NCBI GenBank assembly: GCA_020073565.1
Contig: JAIQEY010000025.1
Coordinates: forward strand, 23,347-87,346
Direction: 5' to 3'
Origin: Terriglobia bacterium
GTDB lineage: Bacteria; Acidobacteriota; Terriglobia; Terriglobales; Acidobacteriaceae
DNA: 64,000 nucleotides
The notes below the pieces were generated by a model. It made no database searches. It saw only the letters and a program-made list of their open reading frames with translations, and was not told where the DNA came from. Below, in pieces: positions 37,937 to 47,426 of the stretch (the stretch's first letter is position 1; the number at the start of each line of letters is the position of its first letter). A program made the position numbers and the translations under genes.

Positions 37937-39853
37937 TTAATGTGCTGCGGACTCACTCGCAAGCTGACGTTTGGCGTCTGCGTCGGAGGGGTTGAGTTCG
38001 AGCGCAATCTGAAACTCCCGCGCCGCGTTCGCATGATCCCCTTGTACCGAAAACGCCTCTCCTAACGCCATATGAACGTCAAACAATCTGGGCATCGCCT
38101 TTGCCAGGGCCAGGAGCAGAGTGACTCCCTTGGCCGGCGCACCGCTCCTCACCAACGACACCGAGTAGATGTAGTCCAGCCGTGAATCCGAACTGATTTG
38201 ACTTTCGAGCGGCTTCAGAGTCTCTACCGCTTCGCGATACCGCTGGACGTGAAACAGGCTGGCCCCGAGTGCCGAGCGAATCATAGTGTCATCTGGATGC
38301 GCTTGCAGCTGCCGGGCTAAGGGCGCAATCGCCTGCTCGTACTGGTTCGCCGCAAACGCCGCTCTTCCCCAGTTGTAGTCGATCCCCTCCAGAGATGGAT
38401 TCCAGCTCGCGGCCTGCTGAAAAAATGTCAGAGCCTGCGAGAGTTCATCGCGGTTCGCCATGATCGCGCCCAGGTTGTTGTAGCTGTCCGCGATGGCGGG
38501 CGCGACTTGCTTTTCATACGCTTCCACTTGTTTCACAGTTTCCAGATCCATCGGCTCTTGAGAAGCGTGCGCTTGCACACTCACATTCGCGCCGGCGTCA
38601 GTCGAGGGCCTGCTTTCGGGTTGTCCTTGATTCGAAGCCACCGATTGCTTGAGCAGTTGGTCAGCGATCTTCAGTTCATGCTTCGCCTCTTCCTCGCGGC
38701 CAGCCTGCAACAGCAGCCTTCCCAACAAATAGTGGGCACGCTGGACCTGGTAGTGATTGTGCGAAACGTCCTTGGTCAATTCGATGGACTTCCGCAAAGA
38801 TGCCTCTGCCTCGGTCCGCCGGTCTGCTTCGGCATACGCTTGTCCAAGTGAAAGGTGGACGTCGGGATTGCCAGGATCCAAGCTGGCGGCACGGCCCAAG
38901 AAACTTTCGGCCTCCTTGAGCTGGTGCTGGCTCACTGCGATGTATCCGAGTTGATAGAGACTGAGGAAATCGTCGGGATGTCTCTCCAATTCTTTTCGGA
39001 ACTCCTCCGCCGCGTCCGGAAAAGCTGCGTCCGCCAGTCCCACCAGATACGCCGCTCCGAGCGAGTAGTGGGCCCCGGGAAACTTGTCGTCCTTGACGAT
39101 CACCTTCTTGAACTCCTGAATTCCCTGCTCGGGATAGCCCGCTTCGGCAAAGGCGCGTCCAAACTCCATGTGGATGGCGGCTGTGTCGCCGAACCCCGCA
39201 AGCATTTCGCCAAAAACGGTAGCGGCCCGGTCGAGAGCCTTAAGGTTCAAGTAAGCGATAGCTAACACGTAGCCGTGCTCGAAAGTAGGTTCCTGGGCCA
39301 CCGCTGTTTCGAGTTGCTCGCTTGCTCTTTGATTCTCCTTACGTTGCAGCAAAATTCGTCCGAGCACAAAGTGAGCACGTGCATTGCGCGGCCCCGACTG
39401 CAAAACGGTCTCGGCTGCAGACTGCGCGTTGACCAGATCACCGGCCGCACGGCGAGCCTCCGCATAGTCGAGACGCAAGCTGCTGTCGTGGGGAGTGAGA
39501 GGCAAGGCTTGTTCGAAGAGTTCGGATGCTCTCGAAGAATCGCCGGCATGGGCACGTCGATCCGCCAGCCGCCGCAAAGCTTCAGCGAGGAAGGCTTTGT
39601 ACTCGACCGCCGCCTGCTCCAGATTGTTTGCCGACTGGGCATTCTGGGCAGCGTCGTAGTGTTGCCGAAGTTTGTCCGGATCTGGGGGAGCAGGCTGTGT
39701 GGTCTGCGCCGCGACCACCGCGCCGGCCGCGACTGCAAGCACAACGACGACAAACCGCGTAACTCGCCTTTCTTCCGCCGTCAATCCGAAGCCTTTGATC
39801 GCCCACCTCCGCACTTCCAGAGTTAAGAGCGGTCCGCAGCAGAAGTCAAGCAT
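37937..39853 (-). CDS. TPR-repeat protein
   Basis: Serial TPR units, e.g. NPDVHLSLGQAYAEADRRTEAEASLRKSIEL, ADSYNNLGAIMANRDELSQALTFFQQAASWNP. Confidence 0.88.
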   Translation of the reverse strand: MLDFCCGPLLTLEVRRWAIKGFGLTAEERRVTRFVVVVLAVAAGAVVAAQTTQPAPPDPDKLRQHYDAAQNAQSANNLEQAAVEYKAFLAEALRRLADRRAHAGDSSRASELFEQALPLTPHDSSLRLDYAEARRAAGDLVNAQSAAETVLQSGPRNARAHFVLGRILLQRKENQRASEQLETAVAQEPTFEHGYVLAIAYLNLKALDRAATVFGEMLAGFGDTAAIHMEFGRAFAEAGYPEQGIQEFKKVIVKDDKFPGAHYSLGAAYLVGLADAAFPDAAEEFRKELERHPDDFLSLYQLGYIAVSQHQLKEAESFLGRAASLDPGNPDVHLSLGQAYAEADRRTEAEASLRKSIELTKDVSHNHYQVQRAHYLLGRLLLQAGREEEAKHELKIADQLLKQSVASNQGQPESRPSTDAGANVSVQAHASQEPMDLETVKQVEAYEKQVAPAIADSYNNLGAIMANRDELSQALTFFQQAASWNPSLEGIDYNWGRAAFAANQYEQAIAPLARQLQAHPDDTMIRSALGASLFHVQRYREAVETLKPLESQISSDSRLDYIYSVSLVRSGAPAKGVTLLLALAKAMPRLFDVHMALGEAFSVQGDHANAAREFQIALELNPSDADAKRQLASESAAH

Positions 39854-39890
39854 GCGAAGAACAGGGTGGGGATCACTTTGCGAAACCGCT

Positions 39891-39963
39891 CACCACCACG
39901 GACACGAAGGTACACGAAGGAAAAGAACAAGAACCTTCATGGTACTTCATGTCCTTGGTGGTT
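39891..39963. repeat. Inverted intergenic repeat (CACGAAGGACACGAAGG type), copy 1
   Basis: Arms 39891-39920 and 39934-39963; same family as 61708-61784. Confidence 0.8.
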
Positions 39964-40078
39964 CACGATTTTTTGGCTGCATCGTGAAACAGAGCCACTC
40001 CCAAATGACGGAATTGTCTGCCCGCTCTTTGGCGGCAGCCGAATAGTGCTAGAATGCAGCCCCAGAAGGAGGACGGTC

Positions 40079-41074
40079 ATGCGACCCCGAATCGCGCTCC
40101 TCCTGCTTCTTCTTAGCGCCCAGCTTTGTTTTCCGCAGCACGACGGGCACCACCTCAGCGGCTACGTACGCGAGGAGACCACGAATGTGCCCATCCAATC
40201 GGTGGCCCTGGAACTCTTGTCCTCGGGTATGCGCGCCGCCCCGGCCATTGTCTCTGGGATGGATGGAGAGTTTCGGTTTGCCGGCCTTCGCGACGGAGAT
40301 TACTACATCGTGGCCACCAAGAAGGGCTATGAAACAGCCACCGTGATGGCTTCGATCATGGGTGGGACAGCGCCTACCATTCTGGTCTACCTGCACAGGC
40401 AAGATACGAGTCAGCCTTCATCGCCGGACAGCCAGGTCTCAGCCCGTCAATTGAGCATACCCGAGAAAGCGCGAGAAGCCTTTGAGAAAGGCTGGAAACT
40501 ACTCTACGAGAAGTCGGCTCCAGAAAAGTCTGTTTCTCAATTTCAACGCGCAATTGGGGAGTTTCCTTTGTACTACGAGGCCTACGCCCAAATTGGCGTT
40601 GCGAACTACCGGCTGGCTAAGTTGTCGGAGGCAGAGAAGGCGCTTCGCAAATCGATCCAGATCAGCGCAGGAAAATATCCTGACGCACTCTTCTTGCTGG
40701 CGCAAATGTTGAATGACCAGCAACGATTCAGCGAAGCGGAGCCGTTGGCGCGGCAAGCCACTACGGCAAGCGATGCCTCATGGCATAGTCAGTTCGAACT
40801 GGCACGCGCGCTGGTTGGCTTGAAACGCAGCGCCGAAGCAGAGACGTGGGCCCAGCAGGCCAAGGAGTTGAAACCGGACAATCCGCAGGTCTATCTCGTG
40901 CTTGCCAACGCGCACATCCAGCAACAGAAGTTTGCTGACGTCGTGCAGGATTTCGACGAGTACCTCAAACTCGCGCCCAATGCTCCCGGGAGCGACCAGA
41001 TCCGTCAACGGCGCGATCGCATGCGGGAAGCTCTGCAGCATGCGTCGCCAGCACCCGACGCTCCGAAGCAGTAG
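40079..41074 (+). CDS. Exported carboxypeptidase-regulatory-like plus TPR protein
   Basis: Signal peptide MRPRIALLLLLLSAQLCFPQ; SGYVREETTNVPIQSVALELL; TPR units. Confidence 0.8.
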   Translation: MRPRIALLLLLLSAQLCFPQHDGHHLSGYVREETTNVPIQSVALELLSSGMRAAPAIVSGMDGEFRFAGLRDGDYYIVATKKGYETATVMASIMGGTAPTILVYLHRQDTSQPSSPDSQVSARQLSIPEKAREAFEKGWKLLYEKSAPEKSVSQFQRAIGEFPLYYEAYAQIGVANYRLAKLSEAEKALRKSIQISAGKYPDALFLLAQMLNDQQRFSEAEPLARQATTASDASWHSQFELARALVGLKRSAEAETWAQQAKELKPDNPQVYLVLANAHIQQQKFADVVQDFDEYLKLAPNAPGSDQIRQRRDRMREALQHASPAPDAPKQ

Positions 41075-41167
41075 CTTGACGTCTTCCTATATCCTCTATC
41101 CTCGAAAGTACGTTTGAAAATAATCTTGGACCCGGTCCACTCTCTCTCAGCGGTATAGGAGCACTTC

Positions 41168-42826
41168 ATGACAGAAATGCACGTCCTCTTCCCCCCCTTA
41201 TTTCACGCGTCTCACCCACCTCAACAACTGAGAACACTGGTGATGCTCGCTGTCGTCATGGCCGCTGCGTGTTCCGCTCTGCTCGCTCAGCCACCGCGCC
41301 CGGACCCCGCTGCGATCGAAGACACATGGCAGAAGGCGGTGAGCAAGTACGATGGCGCGCGCAAGAAGGTTCTTGAGAACGTCGAACGGCAAGCGAACGA
41401 CGGCCCATATCGTCCGCAATGGGAATCGCTCCAGAAGTACCAGGTGCCGGCGTGGTATGAAGATGCCAAGTTCGGAATCTTTATTCACTGGGGACTGTAC
41501 TCGGTGCCTGCGTTCGCCAACGAATGGTATTCGCGCAACATGTACCAGGAGGGCTCGAACGAATACAAGCACCACATCGCCACCTACGGACCACAGAGCA
41601 AGATCGGCTACAAAGATTTCGTTCCAATGCTCAAGGCCGAGCACTTTGATGCGCAAGCGTGGGCGCGCCTGTTTCGCGAGGCCGGCGCAAAGTACGTTGT
41701 GCCCGTGGCGGAGCATCATGACGGCTTCCCTATGTACGATTCAAGCCTCACGGATTGGTGCGCCGGCAAGATGGGTCCCAAACGTGACTTGGTCGGCGAA
41801 TTGGCAACCGCCGTTCGAGCGGAAGGGATGCATTTTGGGGCCTCCTCGCATCGCGCGGAACACGACTGGTTCTTCGACGGCGGCCGCCAGTTTGATTCTG
41901 ACGTGAGCGATCCGCGCTATGCAGCTTTCTACGGGCCGGCGCATCTTCGCATTCTCAAGCCGGGCTATGACGACAAGCTGTTTGAGGATTGGACCTACGT
42001 CTCCAGGGAGTTCATGGACGATTGGCTAGCGCGTACTGCCGAAATCGTCGAGAAATATCATCCCGATCTGATTTATTTCGATTGGTGGATTGGCCAGCCT
42101 TCCTTCCGCGAGCATGTGTCGCGCTTCGCCGCGTTCTATTACAACCAAGGGGCCAAGCGGGGCGCGGGCGCGGTCATCAACTACAAGAACAACGCGTTCG
42201 AGGAGCACTCCGCCACACTCGACATCGAGCGCGGTCAGTTGACCGACATCCGGCCTCTGCACTGGCAAACCGACACTTCGATCAGCAATGCGTCGTGGGG
42301 ATACATTGAGGGCGATTCGTTCAAGTCGCCGGAGTTCATCATTCACCTGCTCGCCGATGTGGTCAGCAAGAACGGCAACCTGCTCTTGAACGTCGGCCCA
42401 CGTCCCGACGGCACCATCCCCGAACCCGTGCAACAAGTTCTGCGCGACGTAGGAGCGTGGCTTAAGGTGAACGGGGAAGCAATCTACGGTACCCGTCCAT
42501 GGACGCGCTACGGAGAAGGACCAACCGCAGTAACAGGCGGGGCGTTCCACGAAAAAGATGCGAAACCTTTCACGCCTGAAGATTTCCGTTTCACTGTGAA
42601 GAAAGACACTCTCTACGCGATTGAACTGGGTTGGCCGGCGGAGGGCAAAGTGACGGTCCGCAACTTGGGCAGCGATGCGCTCAAGGGTCAGAAAGTTCAG
42701 AGCGTCGACTTGCTTGGATCAGGAGCGAAGGTCGAGTGGCAGCAGGGCCCGGATGGTTTGCATATACAACTCCCTGCTCAGCCCACCGGGAAGTACGCTT
42801 ATGTGCTGCGAGTGGCTCTCCACTAA
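41168..42826 (+). CDS. Alpha-L-fucosidase (GH29)
   Basis: KFGIFIHWGLYSVPAFANEWYSRNMY, YVVPVAEHHDGFPMYDS, HPDLIYFDWWIGQ, GNLLLNVGPRPDGTIP. Confidence 0.95.
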   Translation: MTEMHVLFPPLFHASHPPQQLRTLVMLAVVMAAACSALLAQPPRPDPAAIEDTWQKAVSKYDGARKKVLENVERQANDGPYRPQWESLQKYQVPAWYEDAKFGIFIHWGLYSVPAFANEWYSRNMYQEGSNEYKHHIATYGPQSKIGYKDFVPMLKAEHFDAQAWARLFREAGAKYVVPVAEHHDGFPMYDSSLTDWCAGKMGPKRDLVGELATAVRAEGMHFGASSHRAEHDWFFDGGRQFDSDVSDPRYAAFYGPAHLRILKPGYDDKLFEDWTYVSREFMDDWLARTAEIVEKYHPDLIYFDWWIGQPSFREHVSRFAAFYYNQGAKRGAGAVINYKNNAFEEHSATLDIERGQLTDIRPLHWQTDTSISNASWGYIEGDSFKSPEFIIHLLADVVSKNGNLLLNVGPRPDGTIPEPVQQVLRDVGAWLKVNGEAIYGTRPWTRYGEGPTAVTGGAFHEKDAKPFTPEDFRFTVKKDTLYAIELGWPAEGKVTVRNLGSDALKGQKVQSVDLLGSGAKVEWQQGPDGLHIQLPAQPTGKYAYVLRVALH

Positions 42827-42844
42827 TGGCACATCTGATTTCCC

Positions 42845-42896
42845 GTAGAGACGCGGCTTGCCGCGTCTCCGGAGACGGGACAAGTCCCGTCTCTAC
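42845..42896. repeat. Tandem-hairpin palindromic repeat between convergent genes
   Basis: GTAGAGACGCGGCTTGCCGCGTCTC followed by GGAGACGGGACAAGTCCCGTCTCTAC. Confidence 0.8.
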
Positions 42897-42905
42897 CAAG
42901 ACTCT

Positions 42906-45137
42906 TTAATCGGCATTCACCCTTACATCTTGATGCAACTTGATGTCCGAGGAAGAACTCCCTACCCTTACGTTCACCTGATCCGGTTCCACTTCGAACG
43001 CGCCCTTGTCAGAATTCCAATATGCCAGGCTGCTGGCTTTCAACCTCAGGGTGATCGTTTTTGTCTCGCCAGGCTCGAGCGCAATCCGTTTGAACCCCTT
43101 CAGCTCTTCGATCGGCCGTTCCACTTTTGAGTTCACATGGGTGACATACATTTGCACGACTTCGTCCCCCGCACGCGAGCCGGTGTTCTTCACGTCAACG
43201 CTCACCGTGATCTCGCCGTCGCGCTTCAGTTGCTCTGAACTTGTCCGCAGATTGGAATAGGCAAACGTGGTGTAGCTCAAGCCATAGCCAAACGGATACA
43301 GCGGCTTCTGCCGAAGATACATATAGGTACGGCCGTGCCGTAGGTCGTAATCTATAATGGGCGGCAGTTGATCGAGCGACATCGTCCATGTCACGACCAA
43401 TCGCCCGGCGGGATCGTAGTCGCCGAACAGCACGTCGGCCAATGCGTTCCCTTCCTCCTGGCTGTTGTGCGCCATGTGCACGATGGCGGGTGCATGTTCC
43501 TTCGTCCATTGAATAGAAAACGGAAAACTGGAAATCAGCACAACTACGGTTCGCGGATTCACCGCGAACACCTGCTTCACCAGTTCTTCTTGCTCGAGCG
43601 TGATGGATTTGCGGTCGATAGCTTCTTTGCCGTCGCTGGGCAGCGGACACTTGGCCCATCCCGCATTGCAGGTGGGATGGTTGCCGACCACCACGATCGC
43701 AACGTCAACGTCGCGCGCAATCTTTACCGCGTCACCCGACGAATTGTCGCGCGCGAAACTCACTTTGACCCCAGCACCAAGCTTGTTCTTGATTCCGTCG
43801 AGCGGGCTCACGGCATACGGCGGAGTTCCGCTGTACCAGTCGAGCGCGACCTGGTCGGCATAGGGCCCGATCACTGCCACGGACTTGAGCGTTCTCCGGT
43901 CGAGCGGCAACAACGGGTGCGGGCTCATCTGCGACACATTCTTCAGCAATTCATTTTTCAGCAACACAATCGATTCCTGCGTGATCTTCCGGGCGAGCGC
44001 TTTGTGCTCGTCGTTGTCCCACGCCGGATTGGTTCCCTTGATTTTCGTGTAAGGGACGAGTTCGGGCGGATCGAGCAAACCTAGCCGGATCATCACGCGG
44101 TACACGCCACGCAAGTTCTCGTCGATCTCTGCGGTATCGACCAGTTTGTTCTCTATGGCACCTTTGGCGCCTTCCCGATACCTGTCCAGAAATTGATTGA
44201 TGCCCGCGTGGATGGCGCCCGCCGTTGCCTGGTTGACGTCCGGAAAATATTTGTGCTTTGTCACCATGTTGGTCAGCGCGCCTGCATCGGTGCAGATGAT
44301 TCCGTCGAATCCCCATTCGTGCATGGTCACGTCGCGCAGGATGGGCTGCGCGGCCATGGGAATTCCGTTGTAGGCGTTGTACGCGGTCATGTACGCGCGC
44401 GATCCACCGTCCATCACGCCCATGCGGAATGGGACCGAGTAGTATTCGCGCAACAAGCGCTCGCCAAAATTGGAAGAAGAACCGTCGCGGCCGTCTTCGT
44501 TGCTGTTCGCGAGGAAATGCTTCATGAGCGAAGCGGTCAGCCAGTAGCGCGGATCATCGCCCTGCAAGCCGCGCACGAAAGCGACCGTCATGGTTCCGGT
44601 CAGGTACGGATCTTCACCGTAGGATTCTTCGCTGCGGCCCCAGCGCGGGTCGCGTGCAAGATCGGCATTGGGGGCGCGGATGACAATGCCTTCCCGGCGC
44701 CGCCCCTCTCTTTCGCCTTCCCAGCTTCTCTTGGAACGCAGGTCTTCGCTCTGAAAAATGTAGCGAGCTTCATAGCCTTCGACAGCCGCGGCCTTCTGCA
44801 GCAGATCGGGATCCCAGGTTTCGCCGAGCCCTACGGACTGCGGAAACTGCGTGGTCGGCAGTGGCGTGAGGCCGTGCCCCTCCCATCCACCCGGACCACC
44901 CAGGGCAACACCGTGCAGACCCTCGATGTGTCCGGAGCCCTGAATTCCCAGACGCGGCACGTCGGGAGACGTGCTGAGCGCACTGATCTTTTCCTCCAGC
45001 GTCATCAGCGAAAGAATGTTATTGACGCGGGCTTCGATCGGTAGGTTCGGATCCTGAAACCGATATTGGTACGGCTGGGTCCAGGCGAGGTTGGCGGCTA
45101 GCAGAAAGAAAGCGAAGGGTAGTCGGCGGGCGTTCAT
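42906..45137 (-). CDS. Beta-glucosidase/beta-xylosidase (GH3)
   Basis: NADLARDPRWGRSEESYGEDPYLTG, GFDGIICTDAGALTNM, C-terminal Fn3-like domain; start at 45137 with signal peptide. Confidence 0.94.
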   Translation of the reverse strand: MNARRLPFAFFLLAANLAWTQPYQYRFQDPNLPIEARVNNILSLMTLEEKISALSTSPDVPRLGIQGSGHIEGLHGVALGGPGGWEGHGLTPLPTTQFPQSVGLGETWDPDLLQKAAAVEGYEARYIFQSEDLRSKRSWEGEREGRRREGIVIRAPNADLARDPRWGRSEESYGEDPYLTGTMTVAFVRGLQGDDPRYWLTASLMKHFLANSNEDGRDGSSSNFGERLLREYYSVPFRMGVMDGGSRAYMTAYNAYNGIPMAAQPILRDVTMHEWGFDGIICTDAGALTNMVTKHKYFPDVNQATAGAIHAGINQFLDRYREGAKGAIENKLVDTAEIDENLRGVYRVMIRLGLLDPPELVPYTKIKGTNPAWDNDEHKALARKITQESIVLLKNELLKNVSQMSPHPLLPLDRRTLKSVAVIGPYADQVALDWYSGTPPYAVSPLDGIKNKLGAGVKVSFARDNSSGDAVKIARDVDVAIVVVGNHPTCNAGWAKCPLPSDGKEAIDRKSITLEQEELVKQVFAVNPRTVVVLISSFPFSIQWTKEHAPAIVHMAHNSQEEGNALADVLFGDYDPAGRLVVTWTMSLDQLPPIIDYDLRHGRTYMYLRQKPLYPFGYGLSYTTFAYSNLRTSSEQLKRDGEITVSVDVKNTGSRAGDEVVQMYVTHVNSKVERPIEELKGFKRIALEPGETKTITLRLKASSLAYWNSDKGAFEVEPDQVNVRVGSSSSDIKLHQDVRVNAD

Positions 45138-45171
45138 CGATCCTCCCCGGATGTTATTTCCTATTGACGAT

Positions 45172-47256
45172 TCAGCGCTCATCGAGAGCGACGGCGACTC
45201 CGTAGGGAGGCAGCTCAACCGTGTCTCCCTGCTTGCCATCGAGCACGAGTTTCATGGAATGAGGCAGGGCCACTCGGCGGTTTTCCTGTGCGTAGTTGAT
45301 GAGAACGAAAACTTGTTTGCCGGGGCCGACTCGACGGCTGACCTCTACCCCATCGGGCACGGGACCGAACACAGGCGTAACGCCGGATTTCTGCGTCAGC
45401 CATTCGGCGGCCGTTGCCATCAGCTTGTCGTCGAGCACAGCGCCGACATAGGTGATGCGGCCCTTGCCGTAGGCGCGCGTGATGACGGCCGGCTGCTCGT
45501 CTAGCCATCCGTTGCTCTTGCCATATTTCAGGAGAACTTCTTCGCCGGCAGCCTGACTCTTCAGCTGTTCAGCCCAGATGCTTGCCTGCCCGTTACCCCA
45601 GGCGCCGGACATCGGGAAATCCTTTTCGAGCGCGTAGTACTGCTCTACGCGTGCGCCGAGGGCATCGACGAGGAATCCCGGCTGTCGCTGCGGCAGCAAA
45701 GCGTTGAATTCATCCTTCATGCCGGAGCGCGGACCGAGAACCAGATGGCCGCCATTGCGCACATATTCAAGCAAGTGATCCGCGAGATCCTTCGGCAGCA
45801 CGTTCAAGCTAGGGGCGGCCACAAGTTCGTAGCCCTCGAGCGGTGCATAGGCGCTGACTACATCCACTGATTGGGATAGTTGCCGCAGCGCGCGGTAGTA
45901 ACTCGTCAACAGTCCGATGTCGTCGTACTTCTCGGTGTGTTTCTGAAACTGGATGGCCCAGTGGCTGTCGTAGGAGTAGAGTAGCGCCACCTGCGAAACA
46001 GGCGCGGTGTCGCGGAAACTGCTTTCAACTTTTGCAAATTCGTGCGCCGTCTGCGCGGCTTCGTCGTAGAAGGGTACGGGAGTGCCGTCGGGGCCGACCA
46101 GGACGCCGTGAATTTCTTCCTGCCCGTTGAGCGCGCTGCGCCACTGCCAATAGTTGACGTCATCGGCGCCGTGTCCGATGGCCTGCCATGCCATGGCGCG
46201 CGCCTCGCCACGGTTGAGGAAGTTATTGAGCGAGGACCAATTCACCGCGCCGGGCTGCGTCTCCATCACCCAGAAATTCTCGCGCTTGAAGCCGCGAGTC
46301 AGGTCATGGGTAAGACCGTTATGAGCGGGATCGACGTGGCCGGAGCCGACATAGTCATCCCAGGACGCGAAGGTGAGCGGCTCGGTGATCGGATAGTGAT
46401 CGAAGCCGTCGAAAAACCCCATCAAGTTGCCGGTGATGAACTGGCGCGCCTCCGCGTGTTTGCGAATCACGTCAATCTGATTCTGCTGATAAGAAGTCCA
46501 GGTATAGGTGATGAATCGTTTCCAGTCCAGCATCAGCCCGGGATTGTGGCCGCCGATCGGGATCGGGATTTCTCCCCAGTTGTCGTAGGTCTGGCTCCAG
46601 TAGGAAGTTGTCCAATGCGTATTCAGGTTGTCGATCGTCTTGTATTTGGCTTTCAGCCAATCCTGAAATTGTTGCCGCGTGACATCGTCATACGACATGA
46701 GGGCGTAGCCATATTCGTTGTCGATCTGCCAGCCTACAACGTTGGGGTTGTGTCCGAAGCGGATCGCCATCTGCTCGGCGATTCGGCGACAGAATTCCCG
46801 ATAGCGCGGAGAAGTGGCCGACGCATGCGCGCGGTTACCATGCGTGACCCGCTGACCATCGGTTTCCACTCGCAGCGTGTCAGGATACTTCTGTGTTAGC
46901 CAGGCCGGCGGTGTCGCGGTGGGCGTGCCGAGGACGGAAATGATGTGATGTTTGGCTGCAAGATTAATCGCCCGCTCCAGCCAGTCGAAATCATAGTGCC
47001 CCTCGGAGGGCTCCATCCGGCTCCAGGCAAACTCGGCGATGCGGACAACCTTCAGGTCGGCGGCCTCCATCAGGCGCAGGTCTTCTTCCCAGCGCGATTC
47101 GGGCCACTGCTCGGGATACCACGCGTCGCCCATCAAGATTGCGTTCTGTCCCGGGATTTGTGTCGGGACGGGGGCGGTGTGCGCGGGAGGTTGGGCGAGG
47201 GCTGTAAGCGAAAGGATGAAAGTCAGGCACAGGGCGTGCAAAAAAGAAGGCGACAT
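45172..47256 (-). CDS. Beta-galactosidase (GH42)
   Basis: MGDAWYPEQWPESRWEEDLRLMEAADLKVVRIAEFAWSRMEPSEGHYDFDWL; NVVGWQIDNEYGYAL; PGAVNWSSLNN; signal peptide. Confidence 0.94.
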   Translation of the reverse strand: MSPSFLHALCLTFILSLTALAQPPAHTAPVPTQIPGQNAILMGDAWYPEQWPESRWEEDLRLMEAADLKVVRIAEFAWSRMEPSEGHYDFDWLERAINLAAKHHIISVLGTPTATPPAWLTQKYPDTLRVETDGQRVTHGNRAHASATSPRYREFCRRIAEQMAIRFGHNPNVVGWQIDNEYGYALMSYDDVTRQQFQDWLKAKYKTIDNLNTHWTTSYWSQTYDNWGEIPIPIGGHNPGLMLDWKRFITYTWTSYQQNQIDVIRKHAEARQFITGNLMGFFDGFDHYPITEPLTFASWDDYVGSGHVDPAHNGLTHDLTRGFKRENFWVMETQPGAVNWSSLNNFLNRGEARAMAWQAIGHGADDVNYWQWRSALNGQEEIHGVLVGPDGTPVPFYDEAAQTAHEFAKVESSFRDTAPVSQVALLYSYDSHWAIQFQKHTEKYDDIGLLTSYYRALRQLSQSVDVVSAYAPLEGYELVAAPSLNVLPKDLADHLLEYVRNGGHLVLGPRSGMKDEFNALLPQRQPGFLVDALGARVEQYYALEKDFPMSGAWGNGQASIWAEQLKSQAAGEEVLLKYGKSNGWLDEQPAVITRAYGKGRITYVGAVLDDKLMATAAEWLTQKSGVTPVFGPVPDGVEVSRRVGPGKQVFVLINYAQENRRVALPHSMKLVLDGKQGDTVELPPYGVAVALDER

Positions 47257-47320
47257 GGGCTACTCCTGAATTCGCTTGTTCTGATCCTCACAAGTTCGCA
47301 TTGTCATTCCGCGCTCTTGT

Positions 47321-47396
47321 TTGTCATCCCGAGCGAAGCGAGGGATCTGCATCTTGCCGGCGAACTGCAGATCCCTCGCTTCGCTCGGGATGACAA
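47321..47396. repeat. Perfect 31-bp inverted repeat, 14-nt loop (GTCATCCCGAGCGAAGCGAGGGATCTGCA type)
   Basis: Arm 47321-47351 is the exact reverse complement of 47366-47396. Confidence 0.95.
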
Positions 47397-47426
47397 TTCT
47401 AAAGAAGGGATGACAGTTCATACAGC

